Source: Verrucomicrobiota bacterium (lineage in GTDB: Bacteria; Verrucomicrobiota; Verrucomicrobiia; Opitutales; Opitutaceae). From it: a stretch of DNA of 64,000 nt. Location: positions 1 to 64,000 of the forward strand of contig JAFAAS010000070.1 of NCBI GenBank assembly GCA_023426435.1, written 5' to 3'. Position numbers and translations under genes: made by a program. The notes beneath the pieces were generated by a model. It did not search any database and was not told the DNA's origin. It was given only the letters and a program-made list of their open reading frames with translations. This document shows positions 26,201-33,760 of this stretch, in pieces; within the stretch, counting starts at the first letter, position 1; every line of letters starts with the position of its first letter.

Positions 26201-26843
26201 TGCCGCGAATCGATCCGAACTCGTCGAACCGCACTTCGACTTTGTTCGTATTGCGAAATCCCGCCGTGTTCACGCTGGCATTGATGATGCCCGCCGGACT
26301 CCCCAACCCGAAAAGAATCGAGTTTGGCCCGCGCTGTAGGTCGATGCGGTCGACATTGTAGCTGTCCCACGAAATGTCCGTGAGGAAATAATCGCGGGTG
26401 TTGTCCGCCGCGGTGAGGCCGCGCACGCGGGTGCTCGTGTTGGGCCGTCCGCCGCCTTCAGCGTAGTTTTGCCCGCCGCCCTGCATCGAAAAGTTGCCGC
26501 GCGGCCCGGCGACTTCCGTATTCGTCGTGTAAACGAGCAGGTCCGAATTGTCGCGGGCCCCCGTGTCTTCGAGAAACTGTTTCGTCACAACCGAGATCGC
26601 CGAGGAAACATCCCGCAGATCCGTGCGGATGCGTGTCCCGGCCAGAGTCGAATTGGCCATGTAGCTTCCGCTGTCTTCCGTCGCATCAACGACGAAGGGC
26701 GAAAGCACGATGGGAGCGTCTTGATCGTCGTTTTCCGGCAACGTCGGCGCGGACTGGGCGCGCGCGCCGACTACAAAGGCAACGCCGAACGCAGAGGCGG
26801 CCAGCAGGGCGCGCCTCCGGCCGGCAGAACAGGATATGAGCAT
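23235..26843 (-). CDS. TonB-dependent receptor
   Basis: 1202 residues from the ATG at 26843; upstream codons look non-coding. A signal peptide (LLAASAFGVAFVVGARAQS) leads to the mature start IVLSPFVVDATEDSGSYMA, a TonB-box-like segment typical of Opitutaceae receptors. The plug domain contains RVRGLTAADNTRDYFLTD and IDLQRGPNSILFGLGSPAG. The large beta-barrel ends VTNTFTF with a terminal aromatic residue, as expected for outer-membrane insertion. The ligand is unknown; the neighbouring regulator of the XylR type suggests a sugar or related organic compound. It is the first gene of the putative four-gene operon. Confidence 0.93.
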   Translation of the reverse strand: MLISCSAGRRRALLAASAFGVAFVVGARAQSAPTLPENDDQDAPIVLSPFVVDATEDSGSYMANSTLAGTRIRTDLRDVSSAISVVTKQFLEDTGARDNSDLLVYTTNTEVAGPRGNFSMQGGGQNYAEGGGRPNTSTRVRGLTAADNTRDYFLTDISWDSYNVDRIDLQRGPNSILFGLGSPAGIINASVNTAGFRNTNKVEVRFDEFGSIRGTLDINRVIIPEQLSVRVALLEERNKYQQKPAFEDDRRQFAAVSWNPKFFGEEHETSFRANFEHGEIDANYPRTIPPVDRITPWFNSLNKLTLDPVPARTYFDAGNPSPWFPNEAFMGGQYDPTIAAFYPEPNAGSPNHVIPAMNHFGYTLDATGQVARGGALDFGFFRPFAVAPFSQFARASNSGVPGGAFWADYSLNDPSIFDFYNNLLDGPNKRNWEQWDAWNVAVSQSLFGHRLNFEAVYDRQRHINGNNLFLGGPNYSIQADLNERRADGSANPDLGRPFVAGTAGGGSLLSDREVLRLTTVAELRAEDVLEKSWITRVLGRHLLTGLFAEDTRFTDSRAWKQTAPEPAYAEDVLNIRPGLLTGNERNLDYVYYLGPDLRNRSSAAGANVSRVTVSRVSPSSVSLRYFDSHWNAPNVDPGAPYVFPNGLGELQNSTQNNNRENYVGWTTGTFRLYDADRPGEIEHLYNDAQKNRVSTISKSITWQGYLFDENLVGTFGWRRDEVKNVANSAVRDSLGVSSPHYDFVETEANTSRSSGESKTWGVVGHLPRNWAERLPGGMGLSVFYNRGENFKADAPRADVEGKRLPNPAGKTKDYGFVIRALDDKLSLKVNWYETRVTDATLQAGTGAGFGSSGYYLWAVPAWSVTHAIMGHEGINNRNPNDAYMWNYAAQAAGADGYAADWQPGTPNFENSPQTALQRAAYEDFFQNLPLGQEFFDAYGLPVNVAGLKSGDPRQGVVPAWTPGSPGAIQTAANGRILSVGAAPVTAVDTVSKGVEYELSAQPTKNWNVTLNASKTFASLSNVAGSIREYIDTYTEFLAGPAGDIRLWGTDPNNSFRNYWQREILAPYSVILSNEGRMVPELAEWRFNGVTNYRFTEGTLRGASIGGAVRWEGERILGYELNSDSTSLDVTKPWKGGDTLHFDLFLGYSRKLTDNVDWRIQLNVRNLGESDSLVPVTKQPNGATAFYRIQEGMSWQVTNTFTF

Positions 26844-26871
26844 GGTGGTGTCAGGGGGTTGAGGTGTGATT

Positions 26872-26887
26872 CTTCCGCTTGCGGAAG
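26872..26887. promoter_or_regulatory. Palindrome upstream of the TonB receptor gene
   Basis: CTTCCGCTTGCGGAAG has seven-base inverted arms around TT and lies 29-44 bases before the receptor ATG. Immediately beyond it are two near-direct repeats, CCCGTCGGGACC and CCCGTTCGGGACC. These could be operator sites for the adjacent AraC/XylR-type regulator, or a leader hairpin. Confidence 0.35.
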
Positions 26888-27017
26888 ATGCCCGTCGGGA
26901 CCGACCCGTTCGGGACCTCGCCACTCTATCTCACCGCCCGCCGCCGATAAATGAGTTCGGGCATCGACGCACTGAGACCTATTCAAGCTTCGCGCGTAGA
27001 ATCGTCGTCACCGAAAT

Positions 27018-28283
27018 TCAAATACAACGCCTGGTCTCCAATTCGTCCGAGCCCGCGCGCACGCGCTCCTGCGCCTGCACATTCCGGCGATACTGCCCCG
27101 GCGTCTCGCCGGTCATTCGCTTGAATACGACCGAGAGATACTCCACATGCACGAAGCCGGTTTGATCGGCGATTTCCTTCAACGTCAGATCGCTCCCGGC
27201 CAGAAGGGCGCGCACCTTCTCCAACTGCACGCGTCGAATCTCCACTTGCGGGGAGTGGCCGAGATACCGCCGAAACCGGTTCTCCAACTGGCTGCGCGAC
27301 GCATGCACTTGCGCCACCACTTCGTCCACCGTGATTCCGCGGCACGCCTGCTCGCGAATGAAGCTCACCGCCGCGGCCACGTGCTTGTCCCGTAATTCCA
27401 GCACATTCGTCGACGCGCGCATCACCACGCCCAGCGGCTCGACTCGCGTTTCGAAGTTCTCCGGGGTCCGACCTGCCATCAACGCCGCCAGCAACTCCGC
27501 CGCGCGATGCCCGGTCGCGAAGTTGTCAGTCGCCACGCTCGAAACGGCGGGCTCCTCCTGCTCGCATCGCGCGGCATCGTTGTTCACTCCCAGGACGGCA
27601 AGGTCCTCCGGCACGCGCAACTGCGCCAGCACCGCCGCTCGCGTGAGCTGTCGCGCCCGCTCGTCGTCGCACGCCAGCAGCGCCATTCCCGACGGAAAAC
27701 CCCGCAACCACGTCGCGAGCAGTTCGACTTGCCCGGCTTCCCACGCGGGCGTGGGGTCGTCCGGAGCATCCACCAGATGCGCGTCGCATTCGTGCCCTGC
27801 CAGCGCGAGCGCCTCGGAAAATCCCGCGAAGCGCTCCACCGACCACGCCACATTGCGAAAGCCGCTGAACGCAAAACGCCGAAACCGCCTGTCCAAAAAA
27901 TGCTCCGCCGCCATATGGCCGATCGCGACGTTGTCCGGACGAATCTTGGGCACGCCGCGATGGGCCGGGCTATCCCACAGCTCCACGACCGGCACGCCCA
28001 GGCTCACGCACGTTTCAGCGACGATCGGCGTGCTCACCCCGCTGATCACCCCGGACCACCGCTGCTGCCGCAACCAGTCGAGGTCCTTGTCGGTGCGGGT
28101 GACATCATCGACAAACGTCAGCCATGGCCCCTGCGTTTTTTGATAGTGCATGATCCCGCGCACCACCGCGGGCGTATCCCAGAATCGCCCGTGCTGAACA
28201 ATCAACACGCGCGGCATCTCCCGCGGCGCGCCGAATATCACGCCCGTGCCAGCAGCCTTCGTCATCCCCGCGCTCACCATCAT
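27018..28283 (-). CDS. XylR-type (LacI-like sensor plus AraC domain) regulator
   Basis: 421 residues. Residues 25-300 form a periplasmic-binding-protein-like sensor (PRVLIVQHGRFWDTPAVVRG, VPVVELWDSPAH, RPDNVAIGHMAAEHF, LAVLGVNNDAARCE). The C-terminal 110 residues are an AraC-type DNA-binding domain with two helix-turn-helix units (TVDEVVAQVHASRSQLENRF, TLKEIADQTGFVHVEYLSVVF). This is the arrangement of E. coli XylR, which activates on sugar binding. It is encoded just upstream of the TonB receptor gene (174-base gap) in the same direction and is its likely regulator. The inducer is not deducible. Confidence 0.9.
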   Translation of the reverse strand: MMVSAGMTKAAGTGVIFGAPREMPRVLIVQHGRFWDTPAVVRGIMHYQKTQGPWLTFVDDVTRTDKDLDWLRQQRWSGVISGVSTPIVAETCVSLGVPVVELWDSPAHRGVPKIRPDNVAIGHMAAEHFLDRRFRRFAFSGFRNVAWSVERFAGFSEALALAGHECDAHLVDAPDDPTPAWEAGQVELLATWLRGFPSGMALLACDDERARQLTRAAVLAQLRVPEDLAVLGVNNDAARCEQEEPAVSSVATDNFATGHRAAELLAALMAGRTPENFETRVEPLGVVMRASTNVLELRDKHVAAAVSFIREQACRGITVDEVVAQVHASRSQLENRFRRYLGHSPQVEIRRVQLEKVRALLAGSDLTLKEIADQTGFVHVEYLSVVFKRMTGETPGQYRRNVQAQERVRAGSDELETRRCI

Positions 28284-28320
28284 GCAGCTTCAACCCTGCC
28301 CGCGCCCGCTCCCCTTCAAA

Positions 28321-29682
28321 TTACTCCATCTGATCTCGAACTCGCGCCAGCGCGCGCTCGCGCACCGTATCCCGACCTGCGAGCAGATCATCCACTCCGT
28401 CTATCACCCGCTCATCGGGGAACACGCCGCGCCCGGGCGGCAGCCCTTCGACCGCGGTGCGAAACACCGTGCGCGCATTCGACAGCCGCAATCCGGTATT
28501 CCGTAGCACGATGTCGTGCGAGTTCGAGGTGCATGCAAACGAGCCCCCGGTTTCCTCCCCAATGAACCACGCCCGCCGGTGGTATTTGAGCAGCGACGCC
28601 ACATGGCCACCGGTCGAGAACACGGCGCCATCGATCAACACGATCAGTCTTCCCGCGAACGCGTTTTTCGCCGGCACGATCTCTCCTTTCAGTTCGGAGT
28701 AGTAAGTCCCGCTCTCCGCGAAATACACCGCCGGCCGCTCCAGCAGATGCGACCAGAGATAGGCCCCGCAATGCGGATCGCCTCCGCCATTGCCGCGCAG
28801 GTCGAGCACCAACGCTCCAACGCGCCGGGTCGCCAGCTCCGCAAAGAACTCGTCGACGAATGCCCGAAACCGCCGCCCTTCCGGCTCGGTGTAGAAGACG
28901 AACGATTTCACCTTCAGCCACGCGTGGTCATCGGAAAATGAATACGTCCCAATCTCCCGCGGTTCGTCCTCCGTGGGTTCGCGCTCCTCCGGCCACGCGG
29001 CCTTCGACACACCCGCCAGCGTCACTTCCACCCGCTCGCCCGAATGCGGTTCGCGATACACGACGGCATGCTCTTCGGCATTCGAAACCAGCAACGCATA
29101 CCATTCGTGAAATTGTTCATTCAGTCGAAACAACTTGCGCGTGACGTTCGCGCCATCCCCCGGCATGCGGTCGCACAACAACGTCACGATCTCATCCGTC
29201 GTCCGGCCATCGATGCGTTCGATGTCGGCTCCGCGCGGAACCTCCACCGCCCCCACGCTGCGCAACACGACCAGTCGCCCGTCCGCCACCCCGATCGAAA
29301 GCGGCAGAAAATGGGTCGTCTGGTCAAAAGCTTCTTTCGCGGCCTGCGATAAATTCAGGCTTCCATGGCCACAGTTCGTCGCCCGCACCACCGAGCTCGA
29401 CACCCGCAACAGCTCCAGCTCCGTCATACCCTCCCACAGCGCGGCGCGGCCTTGCGCCACCACCGCTTCGAATTCCCCCCGATCCGCGTGAAACAACGGA
29501 TGCTCCTCTCGAATCGCCGCACAGAGTTGATCGTAGTCGGCCTCGAGCTGCCCAAGCGTGAATCGGTTCGACGCCTTGTCATGCAGCGGCGCCGGGTGTT
29601 CGTCCGCGTCACTTCCAACCGCCATTCCGGCGCACACTAGAAAGACAAACCCTCGTGCAAAAGTAGCGAAGCGAGACCGCAT
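28321..29682 (-). CDS. S41-family peptidase, exported
   Basis: 453 residues. N-terminal signal peptide (FARGFVFLVCAGMAVGSDA). The tail-specific protease core has VGALVLDLRGNGGG, the nucleophile Ser in IDGAVFSTGGH, and FIGEETGG. No PDZ domain is evident between the N-terminal helical region and the core. The usual catalytic Lys position near the Ser-containing helix is not obvious, so some relatives may work by a Ser-only or altered mechanism. It is 37 bases upstream of the XylR-like gene and could be cotranscribed with it. Substrate unknown; periplasmic location expected. Confidence 0.8.
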   Translation of the reverse strand: MRSRFATFARGFVFLVCAGMAVGSDADEHPAPLHDKASNRFTLGQLEADYDQLCAAIREEHPLFHADRGEFEAVVAQGRAALWEGMTELELLRVSSSVVRATNCGHGSLNLSQAAKEAFDQTTHFLPLSIGVADGRLVVLRSVGAVEVPRGADIERIDGRTTDEIVTLLCDRMPGDGANVTRKLFRLNEQFHEWYALLVSNAEEHAVVYREPHSGERVEVTLAGVSKAAWPEEREPTEDEPREIGTYSFSDDHAWLKVKSFVFYTEPEGRRFRAFVDEFFAELATRRVGALVLDLRGNGGGDPHCGAYLWSHLLERPAVYFAESGTYYSELKGEIVPAKNAFAGRLIVLIDGAVFSTGGHVASLLKYHRRAWFIGEETGGSFACTSNSHDIVLRNTGLRLSNARTVFRTAVEGLPPGRGVFPDERVIDGVDDLLAGRDTVRERALARVRDQME

Positions 29683-29762
29683 CGTGAGTCGTGGGCATCG
29701 GCGCCCGGCCCGCTCAACCCCGCCGCCGACGATGCTCCTTCAACTTTCCTCGGCCGCTCGTC

Positions 29763-30710
29763 TCACTTCACGCGATTTCGCGGATGAAACTTGGCGTGGT
29801 GATCCAGCAGCCGCTGCGGCTCCACCGCCGTGTAGATCTGCGTCGTCGCGATGCTCGCATGCCCCAGCATTTCTTGAATCGCGCGCAAATCCGCTCCGCC
29901 CGTCAACAGATGCGTCGCAAACGAATGCCGCAGTCCGTGCGGTTTCACGTTCTTCGTGATCCCCGCGCGCTTCGCGTATTTCTTCACAATCATCCACAGC
30001 GCCACCCGCGATAACGCCGCGCCGTTCTTGTTCAGAAAAAGTTGGCTCCCCGTTTTCGTCCGCACGAAATGCGGCCGCCCCGCCGCCACATAGGTCGCGA
30101 GCGCCGCCGCCGCTTTTCCTCCCACCGGCACCACGCGTTCCTTCGCACCTTTGCCAAACACCCGCACGAATCCGTGCTCGAGATCCACTTGCTGCAAGGT
30201 CAGCGCCGCCAACTCCGACACCCGCAGCCCGCTCGAATAAAACAACTCCAACAACGCCCGATCCCTCAGCGCCGGCGCGTCGCCTCCCTCCGCCGCCGCC
30301 AACAACCGCCCGATCTCCTCCTCCGTCAGCGTCCCCGGAATCCGCTGCGCTTTCTTCGGCCCGTTCAACAGCGCCGTGAAGTCGTCCTCGCGAATCTTCT
30401 CCCGCACGAGATAATGCGCGAGACTCCGCAGCGCGCTCAACTTCCGCGCCAAACTCGCGATTTCATAATCGCCCGCGCTCAGCGCATGGATCCACTCCGC
30501 CGCCTGCGCGCCGCTCACCGTCCTCCAATTGCTCGCACCTCGTTGCGCAAAAAACTCCGCCGCCTGATCCAGATCGCGGCGATAGCTCGCGATCGTGTTC
30601 TTCGCCAAACCTCGTTCTAGACTGATGTAGCCGAGAAACGCCTCGACGTCGTTCGCAAACGCCGCCGGCGCCCGGCTCGCATCGATCTCGCGCGCCCGCG
30701 GCGCCTTCAT
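29763..30710 (-). CDS. xerD: Tyrosine recombinase XerD/XerC
   Basis: 315 residues. SAM-like N-terminal domain (FLGYISLERGLAKNTIASYRRDL), then the catalytic domain with Arg in SSGLRVSELAAL, Lys in GKGAKERVVP, His-x-x-Arg in PHGLRHSFATH, His in MLGHASIATT and nucleophile Tyr in TQIYTAV. Family role: resolving chromosome dimers at dif. XerC and XerD cannot be told apart with certainty here. It begins 9 bases after infA's stop, so the two are probably cotranscribed. Length is typical (about 300). Confidence 0.92.
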   Translation of the reverse strand: MKAPRAREIDASRAPAAFANDVEAFLGYISLERGLAKNTIASYRRDLDQAAEFFAQRGASNWRTVSGAQAAEWIHALSAGDYEIASLARKLSALRSLAHYLVREKIREDDFTALLNGPKKAQRIPGTLTEEEIGRLLAAAEGGDAPALRDRALLELFYSSGLRVSELAALTLQQVDLEHGFVRVFGKGAKERVVPVGGKAAAALATYVAAGRPHFVRTKTGSQLFLNKNGAALSRVALWMIVKKYAKRAGITKNVKPHGLRHSFATHLLTGGADLRAIQEMLGHASIATTQIYTAVEPQRLLDHHAKFHPRNRVK

Positions 30711-30719
30711 CTCCTCACC

Positions 30720-30980
30720 TCAAAACCGCCGGCGCGGCGGCGGCGTGTAGTTCGGATTCGATTCCTTCATGCGGAACGTGATCCGCGCCTTCTCCAAATC
30801 GTAGGGGCTCATCTCCATCTTCACCGTGTCGCCCGCGGCGATCTTGATGAAGTTCTTCCGCAGCTTGCCCGAGATGTGCGCGAGCACCACGTGCCCGTTC
30901 GAGAGCTGCACCTTGAACATCGTGCCGGGAAGCACTGCCACCACTTTTCCCTCAACTTCGATCGAATTACCGTCGGCCAT
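30720..30980 (-). CDS. infA: Translation initiation factor IF-1
   Basis: 86 residues with the S1/OB-fold signature IEVEGKVVAVLPGTMFKVQL, GHVVLAHISGKLRKNFIKI, and VKMEMSPYDLEKARITFR. IF-1 binds the ribosomal A site during initiation. It is longer than the usual 72 residues by a C-terminal tail (ESNPNYTPPPRRRF). First gene of a likely infA-xerD unit; the 140-base gap to divergent tadA should hold both promoters, although no clear -35/-10 pair was seen. Confidence 0.97.
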   Translation of the reverse strand: MADGNSIEVEGKVVAVLPGTMFKVQLSNGHVVLAHISGKLRKNFIKIAAGDTVKMEMSPYDLEKARITFRMKESNPNYTPPPRRRF

Positions 30981-31120
30981 ATGAGTTGCGAACGGAGGTC
31001 GTTCCCTCGATGACGTGAATCATAGGTGATGTGCAGGTATGAGGGCCCTTTGTAAGGCGAAAACGCCGAACCTAGGCAAGGCTTTACCTCGCTCGCCGAG
31101 CCCTCTCCAATCCGCCCCAA

Positions 31121-31651
31121 ATGGCCGACACGCCTCCGCCTCCCTGCCCGTTCGAAAAGCGCTTCCCTTCGCAACTGGTCCGCGACGACGTGTTTTTCAT
31201 GAGCCTGGCTTACAACCAGGCCATCGACGCATGGCGCCGGGACGAAGTTCCCATCGGCGCCGTCATCGAAATCGGCGGCGAGATCGTCGGCGCCGCCCAC
31301 AACACCGTCGAATCCGCCCACGATCCCACCGCCCACGCCGAGATGCTCGCGATCACCCAAGCCGCGGCGAAGCTCGGTGACTGGCGCCTCGAGGGCGCCA
31401 CGGTTTACGTCACCAAGGAGCCGTGCCCCATGTGCTCCGGCGCGATGCTGATGTCCCGCGTCAAACGCGTCTGCTACGCCGTCCCCGACCCCAAAATGGG
31501 CTGCCTCGGCGGGGCCACCAACCTCAACGATCTCCCTCGCGTCAACCACCACGTCGAGCTCACGCGCGGCGGCGTCCTCGAGTCCGAATGCCTCGAACTT
31601 CTGCAAACTTTTTTCCGCCTCAAGCGGCGCGAAGACGACCCTGCGACATAA
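31121..31651 (+). CDS. tadA: tRNA-adenosine deaminase TadA-like protein
   Basis: 176 residues. Zinc and proton-shuttle motif HAEMLAI and the downstream EPCPMCSGAML give the cytidine-deaminase-fold active site; VESAHDPTAHAEM is typical of TadA, which converts adenosine to inosine at the tRNA-Arg wobble position. The family usually has about 150-170 residues; a short extra N-terminus (MADTPPPPCPFEKRF) is present. Guanine deaminase is a less likely alternative. It is divergent from infA and 80 bases upstream of sodA. Confidence 0.88.
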   Translation: MADTPPPPCPFEKRFPSQLVRDDVFFMSLAYNQAIDAWRRDEVPIGAVIEIGGEIVGAAHNTVESAHDPTAHAEMLAITQAAAKLGDWRLEGATVYVTKEPCPMCSGAMLMSRVKRVCYAVPDPKMGCLGGATNLNDLPRVNHHVELTRGGVLESECLELLQTFFRLKRREDDPAT

Positions 31652-31731
31652 TTCCGCCCCGCCAGTTGACGGACCCGCCGCCTCGACCCACCTTTGCACC
31701 TTTCCCTACAACCAGTAACCCAACAACCATC

Positions 31732-32364
31732 ATGGCTTACGAACTTCCTAAATTGCCTTACGCCTACGACGCTCTCGCGCCGCACATCGATGCGAAGACG
31801 ATGGAAATCCATCACACCAAGCATCACCAAGCCTACATCACCAACGCCAACAACGCGCTGAAGGATCACGGCGATCTCGCCAATCAGGATGTCGACTCGC
31901 TCATCAAGGATCTGAGCAAAGTTCCCGAGGGCATTCGCGGTGCCGTCCGCAACAACGCCGGCGGCCACTCCAATCACTCGTTCTTCTGGAAAATCCTCGG
32001 CCCCGGCAAGGGTGGCGCCCCCAAGGGCAAACTCGCCGCCGCGATCGACGCCGAGCTCGGCGGCTTCGCCAAATTCAAGGAAGACTTCGCCAAGGCCGCC
32101 GCCACGCGTTTCGGCTCCGGGTGGGCCTGGCTCGTCGTCGGCGCTGACGGCAAACTCGCGGTCGGTTCAACCGCCAATCAGGACAGCCCGCTCATGGGCA
32201 AGGCCGTCGCCGGCTTCGAAGGCAAACCCGTCATCGGTCTCGATGTGTGGGAGCACGCCTACTACCTGAACTACCAAAACCGCCGCCCCGACTACATCAC
32301 CGCATTCTGGAATGTCGTCGATTGGGACGCCGCCGAAGCCAACTACACCGCCGCGAAGCAATAA
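31732..32364 (+). CDS. sodA: Superoxide dismutase, manganese type
   Basis: 210 residues. Metal ligands lie in MEIHHTKHHQAY, NAGGHSNHSFFW and LDVWEHAYYLNY. STANQDSPLMG supplies the second-shell Gln in the position typical of Mn enzymes; Fe enzymes have it in the NHxxFW neighbourhood. The close match to E. coli SodA along the whole length, rather than SodB, supports manganese. It removes superoxide in the cytoplasm (no signal peptide). The ATG at 31732 follows a CA-rich leader without a strong ribosome site. A type A palindrome with a T-run follows the stop by 16 bases. Confidence 0.95.
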   Translation: MAYELPKLPYAYDALAPHIDAKTMEIHHTKHHQAYITNANNALKDHGDLANQDVDSLIKDLSKVPEGIRGAVRNNAGGHSNHSFFWKILGPGKGGAPKGKLAAAIDAELGGFAKFKEDFAKAAATRFGSGWAWLVVGADGKLAVGSTANQDSPLMGKAVAGFEGKPVIGLDVWEHAYYLNYQNRRPDYITAFWNVVDWDAAEANYTAAKQ

Positions 32365-32380
32365 GCTTCGCAGCACCGTC

Positions 32381-32415
32381 TAGGTGGAGCCCGACGCCCT
32401 CGTCGGGCTTTTTTT
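32381..32415 (+). terminator. Type A palindrome with T-run (sodA terminator)
   Basis: TAGGTGG leader, arm AGCCCGACG, loop CCCT, arm CGTCGGGCT, then seven further Ts. This copy has the full appearance of an intrinsic terminator for sodA and is also copy 2 of the type A repeat. Confidence 0.8.
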
Positions 32416-32422
32416 GTTTCCG

Positions 32423-32449
32423 GTAGGGCGAGCCGTCCCCGGCGAGCCG
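32423..32449. repeat. Type B palindromic repeat, copy 2
   Basis: Identical to the copy at 2165-2191: GTAG leader, arm GGCGAGCCG, loop TCCC, arm CGGCGAGCC. It again lies 11-13 bases downstream of a type A element, so A and B travel as a pair. Confidence 0.8.
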
Positions 32450-32474
32450 TCAACGCCCCACACCTCCCACTCCC

Positions 32475-33656
32475 TTACAGCTTCAACACGCTCGCCTGCA
32501 ACACCGCGCCCGCAGACGTCGGACTGATCGGCACGCTCTTCCCCGTCTCCGTATCAAGGATACACAAGCGGCTCGTCGTCGCCGTCCGCGCCGTATAAAC
32601 GAGATGCCGGCCATCCGCGAGCCAGCACGGCTCGATACCGTCAAACGGCGCCTTCGACACCTGCACACCTTTGCGGGTCGAGAGATCCAACACGCCAATC
32701 TGGAAATTCCGTCCCACCCGCATGGTGAACGCGATTTTGTTCGGGTTCGCCGTGCTCCAATCCGGCTCCGCACAATAATTGCTCACACCCGACGTCACTC
32801 GCGTCGCCTGCCCGCCCGCCACCGACATCACATAAAGCTGCGGCCCCGGCTCCATCGCGAAAACGATGCGCGAGCCGTCCGGCGAAAAAGCCGGCGACGA
32901 CTTCACCGCGTCCGACCGCGTCTTCCGCGAAATCTGCCGCCCCTGCGCATTCGCCACGTAAATCTCCGGCGTGCCTTCGCCCGTCAGCACCATCGCCACT
33001 TGCTGCCCGTTCGGGCTAAAACGCGCGCCCGTGTTGGTCCCTTTCACACTCACGAACGACGTGCGCTGATACGTGCCGACATCGATCTGATAAATATCCG
33101 GAAACCCCGACCGCAGATAACTCGTGTAAATAATCCGGCGTCCATCCGGCGACCAACGCGGCGTCAACGCATGCGTGTTATCCTGCGTGATCTGCCGGAA
33201 TCCGCCGAAGAACAGATCCGCGGTATAAACTTCCTTCTTCCCCGTGCGCTGTCCGATGAACGCGATCTGCGACGCAAAGAAACCTTTCAACCCGAGCCCA
33301 TTCGTCCGCTCCACCGCGATGTCCGCCGCCTTCAACAACGCATGGCGCGCATTCCTCCCGGTCGCGACGTCCGACGCCACCACGGCCCCGCCGCGCGTGA
33401 TGTCCACCCGCACTTGATTCGTTCCCGCCAGCGAAAACTTGATGTCGAACGCATGCCCGCTCGCCGCCAAACGATAACGGCCATGAGCGCCAAACGCCTG
33501 GCGCGCCAGTTGATCGAGTTCGGCATTGTTGGCCGACACGCGAATCGGCACGGTATTTTTTTCGGCCACCACGTCGACGCGGCCGATCTCGCCTTGCGCG
33601 AGACCAACGGATACGAACGCGGTGAGAAACAAAGTGAGTCGGAGAAAATTTTGCAT
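32475..33656 (-). CDS. tolB: TolB-like beta-propeller protein
   Basis: 393 residues from the ATG at 33656; the frame continues upstream without coding character. Signal peptide LRLTLFLTAFVSVGLAQG. The N-terminal domain precedes six WD-like blades with the TolB motif: LTPRWSPDGRRIIYTSY, GARFSPNGQQVAMVL, SSPAFSPDGSRIVFAM. TolB is the periplasmic partner of Pal and TolA in outer-membrane constriction. No tol or pal genes are adjacent, so a TolB-like paralogue is possible. Divergent from apbC with 104 bases between starts. Confidence 0.85.
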   Translation of the reverse strand: MQNFLRLTLFLTAFVSVGLAQGEIGRVDVVAEKNTVPIRVSANNAELDQLARQAFGAHGRYRLAASGHAFDIKFSLAGTNQVRVDITRGGAVVASDVATGRNARHALLKAADIAVERTNGLGLKGFFASQIAFIGQRTGKKEVYTADLFFGGFRQITQDNTHALTPRWSPDGRRIIYTSYLRSGFPDIYQIDVGTYQRTSFVSVKGTNTGARFSPNGQQVAMVLTGEGTPEIYVANAQGRQISRKTRSDAVKSSPAFSPDGSRIVFAMEPGPQLYVMSVAGGQATRVTSGVSNYCAEPDWSTANPNKIAFTMRVGRNFQIGVLDLSTRKGVQVSKAPFDGIEPCWLADGRHLVYTARTATTSRLCILDTETGKSVPISPTSAGAVLQASVLKL

Positions 33657-33760
33657 GGTGGAGAACACGGGTTTGATTGGCTCACGAGGGAGCGCGGTGG
33701 GCATTTCTATTTACACCCGCTCCGGGCATAACAACTAATTTCCTCCGCATTTTTTCCGCC

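Noticed and set aside
29763..30710. Tyrosine recombinase as sign of an integrated element
   Set aside because: It resembles XerC/XerD, is coupled to infA, and no phage genes, tRNA or attachment repeats are near.
31732..32364. Iron-type superoxide dismutase (SodB)
   Set aside because: The STANQDSPLMG segment and overall similarity to SodA favour manganese.
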